Below are positions 21,717 to 30,761 of a stretch of 64,000 nt of DNA, in pieces. Location of the stretch: positions 1 through 64,000 of the forward strand of contig VMRT01000001.1 in the NCBI GenBank assembly GCA_007713455.1, read 5' to 3'. The stretch is from Pseudomonas sp. GTDB taxonomy: Bacteria; Pseudomonadota; Gammaproteobacteria; Pseudomonadales; Pseudomonadaceae. The notes beneath the pieces were generated by a model, which was not told where the DNA came from, searched no databases, and saw only the letters and a list, made by a program, of their open reading frames with translations. Position 1 is the first letter of the stretch, and each line of letters begins with the position of its first letter. Both the position numbers and the translations under genes were made by a program.

Positions 21717-21784
21717 GGGAAGTCCCTGGAACCTTGTCTGAGTCTGCTGTGCGTCGGGCCTGCCGCGTGAGGAACAGGCTTTTT

Positions 21785-22921
21785 CTATTCGGTCGCCGGC
21801 TGCTGAGAGCCTTCCAGCTTGAGCGTGCGGCTTTCGGCGATGGCGACATGGGTGCCGCTGTCCAGCTTGAGCTGGCCGGCGGTGATCACCTGTTCGCCGC
21901 CCTCCAGGCCGTCGAGGACGACCGTCAGTCCGTCGCGCCGCTCGCCGGTGGTGACGAAGCGGCGCTCGACCACCAGGTAGGGCTCGTCGCTGCTGACGCC
22001 TTCCGGCGGCGTGCCCTCGGTCACCAGCAGCACCGAGTTGCCATACAGGGTGTAGGTGATGGCGGTTTCCGGGACCACCACCTGGGCGGTCTCGGTCGGT
22101 AGCAGGACCTGCAGGTCGGCGAACATGCCGGGCAACAGGCGTCCGTCCGGGTTGGCCAGCTCGGCGCGCACCTGCACGTTGCGGGTAGTGGTTTCCACTT
22201 TCGGGTTCAGCGCTGTGATCACGCCTTCGAAACGCTGGTCGGGATACGCCGCTACGCGCAGCTGCACCTTCTGTCCTAGGGCCAGTAGCGGCACGTGTTG
22301 TTCGGCCAGGAAGAAGTCGACATAAAGCGTGGAGAGATCCTGCAGTGTGGCGATCGGCGTGCCGGCGGCGATGTAATCGCCCACGTCCACCTGACGGATG
22401 CCGATGGTGCCGGAGAAGGGCGCCAGGATGCGCTTCTTCGACAGACCGGCGCGCAGCTGCGCGACGCTGGCCGCGGCCTTCTGCGATTCGGCATTGAGCC
22501 GGTCGTACTCGCTGCGCGAAATGGCCTGGCGATCCAGCAGGCTACGCGCGCGCTGGAACTCCAGGCGCGACAGGTTGAGGTCGGCTTCGGCGCTGGCCAG
22601 GCTGGCCTGCTCCATCTCGCTGTCGAGCAGCACGATGGCCTGGCCCTTGCTGACCTTCTCGCCGGACTGGAACTGCACGTCGGTGATGGTGCCGGCGATC
22701 TCGACGCTGAGGTCGATGCCCTGCGACGCCTTGAGCGTGCCGATGGCTGGCAGGCGGCTTTGCCAGTCCATGCGGCGGGCGAGCTCGGTTTCGACGTCGA
22801 TCGCAGGCTTGGGGGCCTGGAACTGTTGAATCTGCTGATAGATCGAGTTGAATTTGAGCGCGGCCAGAATCGCAACGACGACGACCACCGCGCCCAGCAT
22901 GAACAGCATGCGGCGCAACAT
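21785..22921 (-). CDS. mexV: RND membrane-fusion protein, MexV-like
   Basis: 378 residues. Periplasmic adaptor joining the RND permease to an outer-membrane channel. It has an N-terminal anchor (LFMLGAVVVVVAILAAL), a biotinyl-lipoyl-like half-motif (VEIAGTITDVQFQSGEKVSKGQAIVLLD), a helical hairpin (about 100-165) and the second lipoyl half (ILAPFSGTIGIRQVDVGDYI), then the beta-barrel. No lipobox Cys is present, so it is held by the N-terminal helix. It is the first gene of the mexVW operon; no regulator gene is divergent from it. Confidence 0.9.
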   Translation of the reverse strand: MLRRMLFMLGAVVVVVAILAALKFNSIYQQIQQFQAPKPAIDVETELARRMDWQSRLPAIGTLKASQGIDLSVEIAGTITDVQFQSGEKVSKGQAIVLLDSEMEQASLASAEADLNLSRLEFQRARSLLDRQAISRSEYDRLNAESQKAAASVAQLRAGLSKKRILAPFSGTIGIRQVDVGDYIAAGTPIATLQDLSTLYVDFFLAEQHVPLLALGQKVQLRVAAYPDQRFEGVITALNPKVETTTRNVQVRAELANPDGRLLPGMFADLQVLLPTETAQVVVPETAITYTLYGNSVLLVTEGTPPEGVSSDEPYLVVERRFVTTGERRDGLTVVLDGLEGGEQVITAGQLKLDSGTHVAIAESRTLKLEGSQQPATE

Positions 22922-23107
22922 TTTCCGATTTTCTTGGAGATGTGAGCCGGCTGTCTACTGCCGTGATCGAGGCAGCCGTTCGAACGGTCCGGTCGCCAGC
23001 TTCGGCGACCTGCTGGCACCTGACTCAGCAGGACAGGAGAGCGAAGAACTTAGCCCCGAAACGAGGCCAAGTAAAGGGGGAGCGGGGCGGAAAGCAGCGC
23101 AGGTGCG

Positions 23108-23135
23108 GGGCGGGCGACAGACTGTCGGCCCGCCC
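23108..23135 (-). terminator. GC-rich hairpin downstream of the chemoreceptor gene
   Basis: A near-perfect inverted repeat (GGGCGGGCGACAG with CTGTCGGCCCGCCC) lies just after the stop of the minus-strand gene ending at 23144. No T-run follows on that strand, so it may be a transcript-end stabiliser rather than a full terminator. Confidence 0.4.
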
Positions 23136-23143
23136 GCAGATCA

Positions 23144-24766
23144 TCAGCCGGCAAGGCGTTGGGTGACCTCGGTAAGTTGCGCCGACAGCCCGTGCAGGTT
23201 CTGGCTGGCGGTTTCGGTGCGCTCGACGTTCTGCTGGTTGATGGTGGCGATGGAGGTGATCTCGGTGATGTTGCGCGAAATGTCTTCGGCCACCGCGGTC
23301 TGCTCCTCGGCGGCCGTGGCGATCTGGCGGTTCATGTCGCGGATCGCCTCGACCGCTTCGGTGATGCGCTGCAGCATCTGACCGGCCTCGGTCACCTGGC
23401 CGACGCCCTGTTCGCTGCGCGCCTGACCGCTCTCGATGGCGCGTACTGCATTGCTCGCGCCGGTCTGCACGGTGTCGATGATCTGGTGAATCTCGGCGGT
23501 GGACTCGGCGGTGCGCTGGGCCAGGGTGCGCACCTCGTCGGCGACCACGGCAAAGCCGCGGCCGGCGTCACCCGCTCGGGCCGCCTCGATGGCGGCATTG
23601 AGCGCGAGCAGGTTGGTCTGATCGGCGATCCCGCGGATCACCTCCAAGACCTTGCCGATGCGCCCGCTATCACCCTCCAGGCGGCGGATGACGTCTGCCG
23701 TGCTGGCGATCTCGTTGCTCATGTCGGTGATGGTGGCAATGGTGCCGCGCATCACCGCTTCGCCCTGCTGGGCGGAATGGTCGGCTGCGTCGGCGGCCTG
23801 CGCGGCTTCGGCGGCATGCCGCGAGACTTCCTGGGCGGTCGCGGACATCTCGTGCATCGCCGTGGCGACCTGATCGGTACGCGAGAACTGCTCGCGGGCG
23901 CCGTTGGCCATCAGCCTGGCGATGGCGTTCAGCTCGCCGCTGGCACTGTCCAGATTCGAGGTGCTCTGCTGCAGGCGGGTGAAGGTATCGGCGAGGAAGT
24001 CGCGCAGCACGTTGGCGGCGGCGGCGAGGCGGCCCAGTTCGTCGCTGCGGCTGGCATCCACGCGGTCGGCGAACTTGCCCTGGCTGAGGCGCGCGATGTG
24101 CTCGACCAGGTTGCGAATCGGTTCGATGATCCGGCGATTGACCAGCCACAGGCTGAACAGCGCCACCACCACACTGGCGAGGATCATGATGATCGGGCCG
24201 AAGTATGCGGTGCTCTGTGCGTCGGCACGGATGGTCTCCGAGCGCTGCGCGGCGGCGTCGCCCAGCTGTTTGACCAGCTCGCTCAGCTGCGCGCTGGTGG
24301 CCCGGTCGATACCGGCTACCGCGGCGTCCCCGGCGAGCGGGTCGCTGTCGGCAGCGATGAAGGCATCCAGGCCCTTGCGATATGCAACGCCGAGTGTGCG
24401 GTGCTCGATGCGCAGACTTTCGATCTGCTTAGCCACTTCAGGCTCGTCGGCGGTCAGTACCAGCAGGTCGCCCAGAATCTTCTGCACCTTGGCTTCCTGG
24501 GCCTCGAACTGGCTCCAGTAGCGGTTGCGTGAGTCGGTCTGTTTGCCACGCAGCAATACGTTCTTCCATTCCTGGACCTGAACCTTGAACTCGAGGTTGG
24601 CCTCGTCGATCAGTTGCACTTCGGCCAACGGGCCGTCGAGCAGCGTCTGGAAGTGGTCGATGTTGTTGCTGAGCAGGCGAATGCAGGCGAGCGCGATGAG
24701 CAGCGTGAGCAGCAGGCTGCCGCCGATCAGCGCGAGGATCTGTGCGCGCAGGGATTTCTGGAGCAT
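23144..24766 (-). CDS. Methyl-accepting chemotaxis protein
   Basis: 540 residues. TM1 (about 8-30), a periplasmic helical ligand domain of about 160 residues ([18 protein letters not shown]..., four-helix-bundle style), TM2 (about 190-210), a HAMP domain ([15 protein letters not shown]), then the long signalling coiled coil with the conserved tip [19 protein letters not shown] and [19 protein letters not shown]. It reports ligand binding to CheA/CheW. There is no C-terminal CheR-binding pentapeptide. The ATG at 24766 is taken over a TTG two codons earlier. The ligand cannot be predicted from sequence. Confidence 0.92.
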   Translation of the reverse strand: MLQKSLRAQILALIGGSLLLTLLIALACIRLLSNNIDHFQTLLDGPLAEVQLIDEANLEFKVQVQEWKNVLLRGKQTDSRNRYWSQFEAQEAKVQKILGDLLVLTADEPEVAKQIESLRIEHRTLGVAYRKGLDAFIAADSDPLAGDAAVAGIDRATSAQLSELVKQLGDAAAQRSETIRADAQSTAYFGPIIMILASVVVALFSLWLVNRRIIEPIRNLVEHIARLSQGKFADRVDASRSDELGRLAAAANVLRDFLADTFTRLQQSTSNLDSASGELNAIARLMANGAREQFSRTDQVATAMHEMSATAQEVSRHAAEAAQAADAADHSAQQGEAVMRGTIATITDMSNEIASTADVIRRLEGDSGRIGKVLEVIRGIADQTNLLALNAAIEAARAGDAGRGFAVVADEVRTLAQRTAESTAEIHQIIDTVQTGASNAVRAIESGQARSEQGVGQVTEAGQMLQRITEAVEAIRDMNRQIATAAEEQTAVAEDISRNITEITSIATINQQNVERTETASQNLHGLSAQLTEVTQRLAG

Positions 24767-24850
24767 GGGCAAGTCTCGTCATTTGAGAAAACGTCAATGA
24801 GCATCCCTGCCATTGCCCAGCATCATCGGCCGGGTGACGTTTTTCTTGAG

Positions 24851-25945
24851 CTAGACGATGCGCAGATGGTTGTCCCAGAGCCCCGCCGGCAGGTCCAGCG
24901 GCGTGCTGGCGATACGTTCGGCACGGCAGTCGAACAGGCGGCAGCGGCCCTGCCCGGAGCTGACCACGAAGCCTTCGGCGACTGCCGCGACGCCCGCGCA
25001 ATCGGGCACATGGGCTGCCTGCCGCAGCTCGGTACTGTCCAGGTCCCAGATGAACACCTTGTTGCCGCGCGGCGCGGTGACAGCCAGCAGCCGCAGCTCG
25101 TCGTGGATGGCGAGGCTGGCGGTGTACTGGTTCATGACCTGCCGCTGTGCCTCGCCCAGCGGAAAGTGCTGGAAGGCCTGCCCTGGGCGCTTGATCGCAA
25201 GCAGCGGGATGCGGTCCATGGCATCCCCTTCGTACTGCTGGCCGCTGACCACGGTACCGTCGGCGGCGACGGCGAGGTGACGCACGCTGTTCATCTGCTC
25301 CGGCAGCTGTTCCTTGCTGACCAGCGTACCGTCGCGGCGTAGCAGCACCAGGCTCGGCTCCATCGCATCAAGATTCATCATCTCGCGGCTGTCGGCTTCG
25401 GTGCGGATGCCGCCATTGGCGATGACCAGGGTTTCGTTGTCCGGCATCCACAGCAGCTGGTGCGGGCCGATGCCATGGGTCGCGTGCTCGCCGACGCGCA
25501 CCAGCTGTCGGCCTTCCAATCGATAGACGCCTAGCACGCCACGGCCGGCATCGGCGGTGTCGTTTTCGGTGGTGTAGAACCACTCGCCGTCCTTGTGAAA
25601 CACCCCGTGCCCGTAAAAGTGGCGGTCCGCCGGCGAGGCCATGACCTGTAGCAGACGCCCGTCACGCGCATCGATCAGGTAGCTCTCGCGGCTCGGGCGA
25701 CGGCCGACGAACACCGCCAAGGGCAGGTACGGGTGCGGGTAGACGTCATGGCAGCGCTCGGCGACCGGTGTGGCAAATACCTGGCTGCCATCGAGGCGGT
25801 AGCCGACGGCGTAGTGTTGCCCGTCGGCGCCATCACGTGCGGAGAGCAAAACCTGTTGCCCGCCGTGACGCGTCAGTGACCAGCCAGCGATGCCGCTGGC
25901 GGCAAGCATGGCGCCGGTCAGGCGAAGCAGGGTGCGGCGCTTCAT
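24851..25945 (-). CDS. DUF1513 exported protein (beta-propeller-like)
   Basis: 364 residues, last gene of the imelysin operon. The N-terminus MKRRTLLRLTGAMLAASGIAG resembles a twin-arginine signal, so export after folding is likely. The body has repeated HxxYPHPYLP, GHGVFHKDGEWFYTTEND and GIGPHQLLWMPDNETLVIANGG blades, typical of DUF1513, with several His-Pro pairs. DUF1513 proteins occur next to imelysins and di-heme proteins in pseudomonads, so it probably works with them in periplasmic iron or haem handling; no biochemical function is established. It starts 2 nt after the upstream stop (TGATCATG), so it is translationally coupled. Confidence 0.85.
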   Translation of the reverse strand: MKRRTLLRLTGAMLAASGIAGWSLTRHGGQQVLLSARDGADGQHYAVGYRLDGSQVFATPVAERCHDVYPHPYLPLAVFVGRRPSRESYLIDARDGRLLQVMASPADRHFYGHGVFHKDGEWFYTTENDTADAGRGVLGVYRLEGRQLVRVGEHATHGIGPHQLLWMPDNETLVIANGGIRTEADSREMMNLDAMEPSLVLLRRDGTLVSKEQLPEQMNSVRHLAVAADGTVVSGQQYEGDAMDRIPLLAIKRPGQAFQHFPLGEAQRQVMNQYTASLAIHDELRLLAVTAPRGNKVFIWDLDSTELRQAAHVPDCAGVAAVAEGFVVSSGQGRCRLFDCRAERIASTPLDLPAGLWDNHLRIV

Positions 25946-25947
25946 GA

Positions 25948-27024
25948 TCAGTCCCCGTCGTGCGCGTTGAAGCCGATCTGTACGCCGAGGGCGCGCGTCA
26001 GCTCGAGCTGGTGCAGGCGATGCAGTTGGTCGATCCGCTGGTACAGCGCATCGAGCTGCGCCCGACTCTCCTCGTTGACGAGCATTTTGCCGAACGGCTC
26101 GGGCATGGCTTTCAGTTGCTGCAGCAGGTCGGCGTAACCGGCGTCGATGCGCTTGGCCAGATCAGCCTGCTCAGCGCCGAGCAGCGCGCGCAGACCGTCC
26201 TGGTCGGCGCCCAGCCAGAGGCTTTCGGCGCCTTTGACGGTGGCAGCGATATTGCTCAGGGTCGTGTCGCTGCGCCAGCCGTCGGCCTGGTACGGCTGCG
26301 GATGGCCTTTGGTCTGGCGGCCGAGCGGCGCGCCGAGCTTCTTCTTCAGGCCGTCGAGGGCCGTGACCTGAACCCGCAGCAGTTCGGCGATGGCTTCGCT
26401 CGGTTCGGCATAACGCTCGTTGGGAAAGCTGCGCAACTGATCGGCCATGCCGTCCTTGTCCTGCCATTGCTGCAGGACGCTGGCTGCAAGCTGCTGCTGG
26501 TGCTCGCCGATGGCTGTCAGCAAGGGGCAGTAGCGCGTCCTGGTGGTGGGGTCGGCGAGGTCGATGCTGCTGTCGAAAAGGACGTACTCGTAGGCGCTCA
26601 GGCCCTGCACCACGACGCTGGCGTTATCCAGATCGGCCTGGGTCAGCTCGGGCTTGGTCTTGAGCAGTGCCGTGACCTGGCGTGCAACGAGGTTCTTCTT
26701 GTCCGGCCAGAACTGGACCTGCCAGGCCAGATTGCCTTCGCCCATTGGGCCGATCAGCAGCGGTTGCAGGCCGGCCCAGGCGGTTTGCGCATGCACGAAG
26801 GCTGCATGCGCTTCGTCCAGGGTCTGGTTGTCGGCACAGAAGGCGATCGCGCTGGCCGCCAGGCGGCGGTCGGCTTCCGACCACTGTTTATAGGCTGGCA
26901 GCAATACGCCATCAGCCAGGGTTTTGCTGGTCTCGGCCTGCGGGTCGGCGGGCGTGCAGGCGCTCAGCAACAATGCGGTGAGCAGAGCGCCGCTGGCGAT
27001 GCGCAGGGTGTTCGAACGGATCAT
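25948..27024 (-). CDS. Imelysin-like lipoprotein lacking the GxHxxE motif
   Basis: 358 residues with a lipoprotein signal (MIRSNTLRIASGALLTALL, lipobox LLSAC). The body is an imelysin (peptidase M75) helical fold: YKQWSEADRRL, ARQVTALLKTKPELTQ and QGLSAYEYVLFD match family positions. At the site where imelysins carry GxHxxE this protein has GLSAYE; the His is replaced by Ser, so metal binding of the canonical kind is not expected. The frame is open upstream to 27093, but the lipoprotein start at 27024 follows GAGGA. Same operon as icmP, di-heme protein and DUF1513. Confidence 0.85.
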   Translation of the reverse strand: MIRSNTLRIASGALLTALLLSACTPADPQAETSKTLADGVLLPAYKQWSEADRRLAASAIAFCADNQTLDEAHAAFVHAQTAWAGLQPLLIGPMGEGNLAWQVQFWPDKKNLVARQVTALLKTKPELTQADLDNASVVVQGLSAYEYVLFDSSIDLADPTTRTRYCPLLTAIGEHQQQLAASVLQQWQDKDGMADQLRSFPNERYAEPSEAIAELLRVQVTALDGLKKKLGAPLGRQTKGHPQPYQADGWRSDTTLSNIAATVKGAESLWLGADQDGLRALLGAEQADLAKRIDAGYADLLQQLKAMPEPFGKMLVNEESRAQLDALYQRIDQLHRLHQLELTRALGVQIGFNAHDGD

Positions 27025-27093
27025 GGTGTCCTCATCGGCAAGGCCGGTTGCAGCGCTTTCGCGCCGGGAAAGCATGGTGGATAGCATGGGCAT

Positions 27094-28512
27094 TCAGAGC
27101 GACTCGAGGAAGCTCAGCAGCGCGGTACGTTCGTTCTGGTCGTAGCCGAGCACGATCTGGCGCGCCTTCTCGGCCTCGCCGCCGTGCCAGAGTATGGCTT
27201 CGAGCAGGTTGCGAGCGCGGCCGTCGTGCAGGAATTGGGTATGCCCGCTGACTGCCTGGGTCAGGCCAATGCCCCACAGCGGTGGCGTGCGCCATTCCCG
27301 GCCGCTGGCCTCGAATTCGGGGCGGTTATCCGCAAGACCTTCGCCCATGTCATGCAGCAGCAGGTCGGTGTAGGGGCGAATCAGCTGATTGGCCAACTCC
27401 GGTTCCGCGGCGTCGGCAGCGGTGGTGAACTGTGGCACGTGGCAGCTCTGGCAGCCGGCGCGGTGAAATAGCGTCTTGCCGGCGAGTACCTGGGGGGCGT
27501 CGACGTTCCGTCGCGCAGGTACGCCGAGATTGCGGGTGTAGAACAGCACCTGGGCGAGGATGTCGTCGCTGACTTCCGGCTCGCCACCGTCCGGCATCGC
27601 GCGGCACTCGGTCTGCCGGTCGGTGCAGCTGCTGCCACTGAGCAGGCTGGTGGACAGGCCCATATCGTTGAAGAAGGCGTCGGCGTTCTGCTGGTTGAGG
27701 CCCGGCTGTCCTGCCTTCCAGCCGAAGCGGCCAATCACGGTCTGCCGGCTGGTCTGGTCGAAGACCCGGTTCGGGCGGCCGGAGATGCCGTCGCCGTTGC
27801 GGTCATCGGGGTCGGCATTGGCCAGCAGCGCTTCTTCGGGAATGGCTTCGAGCAGGCCCAGGCCGATCATCGGTGGCGCGATGCGTAGGGACATCCGGGT
27901 TTCCGGATGCATGTCACCATAGGCCAGGTCGTTCAGTTCGATTTCCGGCCTGCGCAGCTCGACTTCGGAGCCATCGGCGAAGCGCACCTGCTCGGTCGAA
28001 TAGCGCAGCCGTACCTTGCCTTCCGGGGCGACGCCGGGGATCGCCATGTCCTGCAGCTGGCCGCCGTAGCTTGGCTCCGGTGCGATGCCACGTTCTCGGA
28101 CGACTTCGGCGTGCTCGGGACCGGCCGGAATGGACAGCCGTACCAGCATCGACACGGCGCTGGTCGCATCGGGTGCCGGCGGATGGCCGCGGCCGTCCTT
28201 GATATGGCAGTTCTGGCAGGCGTTGGTATTCAGCAGCGGGCCAAGACCATCGCGAGCGGTGGTGGATGCCGGGGCGATGACCCAGGGATTTCGGAAGAAG
28301 CTGTTGCCGACGCTGAAGTCGAGTCGACGCATCGGTGCCAGATTGGCCGAAGGCATGGAGTAGGCGTTCTGGTCGAACTTCATCACCGTGGTGCTGCCGC
28401 CGGAGAGCGCCTCGCCAGGTTCGGGCTGGGAGAAAGTCGGTGTTTCAACGTTGTTGCAGGCGACCAGGGCCAGAGCCAGCAGCGGGAAGAGGCGGCGAAA
28501 CAGCGGGCGCAT
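27094..28512 (-). CDS. Di-heme cytochrome c peroxidase-like lipoprotein
   Basis: 472 residues with a lipoprotein signal (RLFPLLALALVAC). It has two haem c attachment motifs, CQNCH (about residue 100) and CQSCH (about 360), as in di-haem oxidoreductases of the DUF1111 type. The second half includes FGWKAGQPGLNQQNADAF, a family block. Electron transfer in the periplasm linked to iron reduction or oxidation is likely given the neighbours; peroxidase activity is not shown. Sits between icmP and the second imelysin gene. Confidence 0.88.
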   Translation of the reverse strand: MRPLFRRLFPLLALALVACNNVETPTFSQPEPGEALSGGSTTVMKFDQNAYSMPSANLAPMRRLDFSVGNSFFRNPWVIAPASTTARDGLGPLLNTNACQNCHIKDGRGHPPAPDATSAVSMLVRLSIPAGPEHAEVVRERGIAPEPSYGGQLQDMAIPGVAPEGKVRLRYSTEQVRFADGSEVELRRPEIELNDLAYGDMHPETRMSLRIAPPMIGLGLLEAIPEEALLANADPDDRNGDGISGRPNRVFDQTSRQTVIGRFGWKAGQPGLNQQNADAFFNDMGLSTSLLSGSSCTDRQTECRAMPDGGEPEVSDDILAQVLFYTRNLGVPARRNVDAPQVLAGKTLFHRAGCQSCHVPQFTTAADAAEPELANQLIRPYTDLLLHDMGEGLADNRPEFEASGREWRTPPLWGIGLTQAVSGHTQFLHDGRARNLLEAILWHGGEAEKARQIVLGYDQNERTALLSFLESL

Positions 28513-28680
28513 CGGAAGTACCTGCAGGGCGGTGAATTAAGCCGCGCAATCTTAGCAGGCTAATCGTAATGGAATAAGAGGGATTTGCATTTGCGCGAGA
28601 GGGACGCGCGCTCTGGGACCAGGCGGGGTACAGCGAAAGGCCCGACACGGGCGCAACAGCTGCGTCCGTGTCGGCGCCGA

Positions 28681-30015
28681 TCAGAACTCGTGATCGGCGG
28701 TGTCAGGGTTGAGGTCGCTGATGCCGAGGGCACCGGCGGCCTGCTCGATCGCGGCGGTCTGCTTGACCAGTGCGCCGATGGCATCGCGTACTTTCTGCTG
28801 GCCTTCGGTGTTGTCCGAAGCGATCAGCTGGTCGAAGGCCTCTCCGTTCTTAGCACTTTCAACCAGGACTTGCAGCTTGGCTTCGGTGGTTTCCAGGTCG
28901 GTCTTCAGCGTGCTGTCCACCTCTGGGCTGACGCCCTGAACCAGCGATGCCAGGCTTGGACCGGTCAACGTAGTGCTGTCGACGCGCTTGTACTCCCCGA
29001 GATAGACGTTGCGAACGCCACGGGCATTGAAGAAGTGCGAGTTGTGGGTGTTGTCGCTGAAGCAGTCGTGCTCGTCTTCGGTGGAGTTGGCTTCCAGAGC
29101 GACTTTCATGCGCTCGCCAGCCAGTTCGCCGAGGGACAGGCTGCCCATGCCGAAGAACATCTTGCGCAGGCCGTTTTCCGCGGTATCGGCTTCGAGGCTG
29201 GCGCGGTAGTTCTCGGCATTCGGCTGCCACTGCTCGACCATTTCCTGCAGGTCGCTGACCAGCAGTTCGGTCGCGACTTTCAGGTAGGTGCGGCGGCGGT
29301 CGCAGTTGTCGCCGGTGCAGCCTTCGCCTTCCACGTAGTCGGTGTAGGGCCGCTCGCCGGCACCTGGGCCTGTGCCATTGAGGTCCTGGCCCCAGAGCAG
29401 GAACTCGATCGCGTGGTAGCCAGTGGCGACGTTCGCTTCGGAGCCGGCCAGTTCGTTGAGGCTGGCCAGCAGCTCGGCGTTGATTTCGCTGGTGTCGACC
29501 TTGTCTTCGCCAATCTGCAGTTCGCTGTTGGCGATGATATTGGCTGTGGCGCCCGGGTTGCCGAGGGCGTGCTGGTAGTCGCCCTCGATGTAATCGATCA
29601 GGCCCTCATCGAGCGGCCAGGCATTGAGCTGACCTTCCCAGTCATCCACCACGGCGTTGCCGAAGCGGAATACCTCGGTCTGCATGTAGGGAACGCGGGC
29701 CGCCAGCCAGGCCTGACGCGCGGCCTGCAGGGTCTCTTCGCTGGGGTTGGCGAGGAGGGCGTCGACAGCTTCCTGCAGTTTCACGCCGGTGGCGTGGGCA
29801 TCGCTGAATACCGCCAGCGCCAGATCGGCGTAGTGGCTGACGACTGCCTTGGCCGCTTTCTCATCGGGCGCCTGCGCCTTTTCGGCTGGCACGCTTTCGG
29901 TAGTGCTTTGCGGGGCAGCAGTCTGGTTCGCGGGGGTCTTGTCCTCACCGCAACCGGCGAGTGAGATGGCCACAGCGAGGAGACTGGCGGTTGCCCAGAT
30001 GGGGGTGCGTAGCAT
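28681..30015 (-). CDS. icmP: Imelysin family lipoprotein IcmP-like
   Basis: 444 residues, first gene of the operon. The start at 30015 (MLRTPIWATASLLAVAISLAG, lipobox LAGC) follows AAAGGAAC and gives a clean lipoprotein signal; an upstream in-frame start at 30072 would abolish it. The body has the imelysin GxHxxE motif in VATGYHAIEFLLWGQD, with SHFFNARGVRNVYLGEY near the C-terminal half. P. aeruginosa IcmP (insulin-cleaving metalloproteinase, PA4370) is the likely orthologue; the family is now mainly linked to iron uptake. A Fur-like box lies 56 bp upstream. Confidence 0.9.
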   Translation of the reverse strand: MLRTPIWATASLLAVAISLAGCGEDKTPANQTAAPQSTTESVPAEKAQAPDEKAAKAVVSHYADLALAVFSDAHATGVKLQEAVDALLANPSEETLQAARQAWLAARVPYMQTEVFRFGNAVVDDWEGQLNAWPLDEGLIDYIEGDYQHALGNPGATANIIANSELQIGEDKVDTSEINAELLASLNELAGSEANVATGYHAIEFLLWGQDLNGTGPGAGERPYTDYVEGEGCTGDNCDRRRTYLKVATELLVSDLQEMVEQWQPNAENYRASLEADTAENGLRKMFFGMGSLSLGELAGERMKVALEANSTEDEHDCFSDNTHNSHFFNARGVRNVYLGEYKRVDSTTLTGPSLASLVQGVSPEVDSTLKTDLETTEAKLQVLVESAKNGEAFDQLIASDNTEGQQKVRDAIGALVKQTAAIEQAAGALGISDLNPDTADHEF

Positions 30016-30070
30016 GTGCGGGTTCCTTTGCGTGCGAGTGAACGAAGCCGAGGGCTGCTCGGAAGCCGTC

Positions 30071-30089
30071 AATAATGCGAAAGATTTTC
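30071..30089. promoter_or_regulatory. Probable Fur box of the icmP operon
   Basis: AATAATGCGAAAGATTTTC matches 13 of 19 positions of the Fur consensus GATAATGATAATCATTATC. It lies 56 bp upstream of the icmP ATG in a divergent intergenic space, where a repressor would block transcription. The adjacent lemA gene starts about 100 bp on the other side. Confidence 0.7.
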
Positions 30090-30187
30090 ATTTTGTGCAA
30101 AGCCAATGCGTGCACAGGCTCTCTCTTCCGTTTCGGTGCAGCCGGTAGAATGCTGGCGTTCTGACGGCCTTTGTCCCTGGAGATGCT

Positions 30188-30760
30188 ATGAGCCTGAGCG
30201 CGGTGGTTGTGCTGGTTGTGCTGTTTCTCGTCGCCGCTTACGCGGTGATTCTCTACAACGGGCTGGTGCGTCTGAAACATGGCGTCGGCAAGGCCTGGGC
30301 CAATATCGACGTGCTGCTGCGGCAGCGCCATGAAGAGTTGCCCAAGCTGGTGGAGACCTGCCGGCAGTACATGCAGCATGAACGCAATACGCTGGAGCAG
30401 GTGATCAGCGCGCGCAATGCCGTGTCCAGCGCGCGGGAGCAGGGCGATGTGAGTGCGCTGGGGCAAGCCGAAACCGGTCTGCGTGCCGGCCTCGGGCGGC
30501 TGTTCGCGCTGGCCGAGAACTACCCCGATCTCAAGGCCAACGAGAGTTTCCGCCATCTGCAGCAGCGCATCAGCGGACTGGAAAGCGGAATCGCCGATCG
30601 CCGTGAGCTGTACAACGAGGCGGTCAACCTGAACAACGTGCGCATCGAGCAATTCCCCGATGTACTACTGGCGCGGACGTTCGGTTTCAAGGAGGCTGCC
30701 CTGCTGCAGTTCAGCGAGGCGGAGAAGGCCGACGTCGATCTCAAGGCGCTGTTCGGCTGA
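30188..30760 (+). CDS. lemA: LemA family membrane protein
   Basis: 190 residues. One N-terminal membrane helix (VVVLVVLFLVAAYAVILYN) followed by the LemA helical domain (KHGVGKAWANIDVLLRQRHEELPKL; YNEAVNLNNVRIEQFPDVLLA). The family is widespread but its biochemical role is unclear. The next gene starts one nucleotide after its stop, so it is coupled to the GIDE-like gene. A TAGAAT -10-like box lies at 30146-30151. Confidence 0.92.
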   Translation: MSLSAVVVLVVLFLVAAYAVILYNGLVRLKHGVGKAWANIDVLLRQRHEELPKLVETCRQYMQHERNTLEQVISARNAVSSAREQGDVSALGQAETGLRAGLGRLFALAENYPDLKANESFRHLQQRISGLESGIADRRELYNEAVNLNNVRIEQFPDVLLARTFGFKEAALLQFSEAEKADVDLKALFG

Positions 30761-30761
30761 A

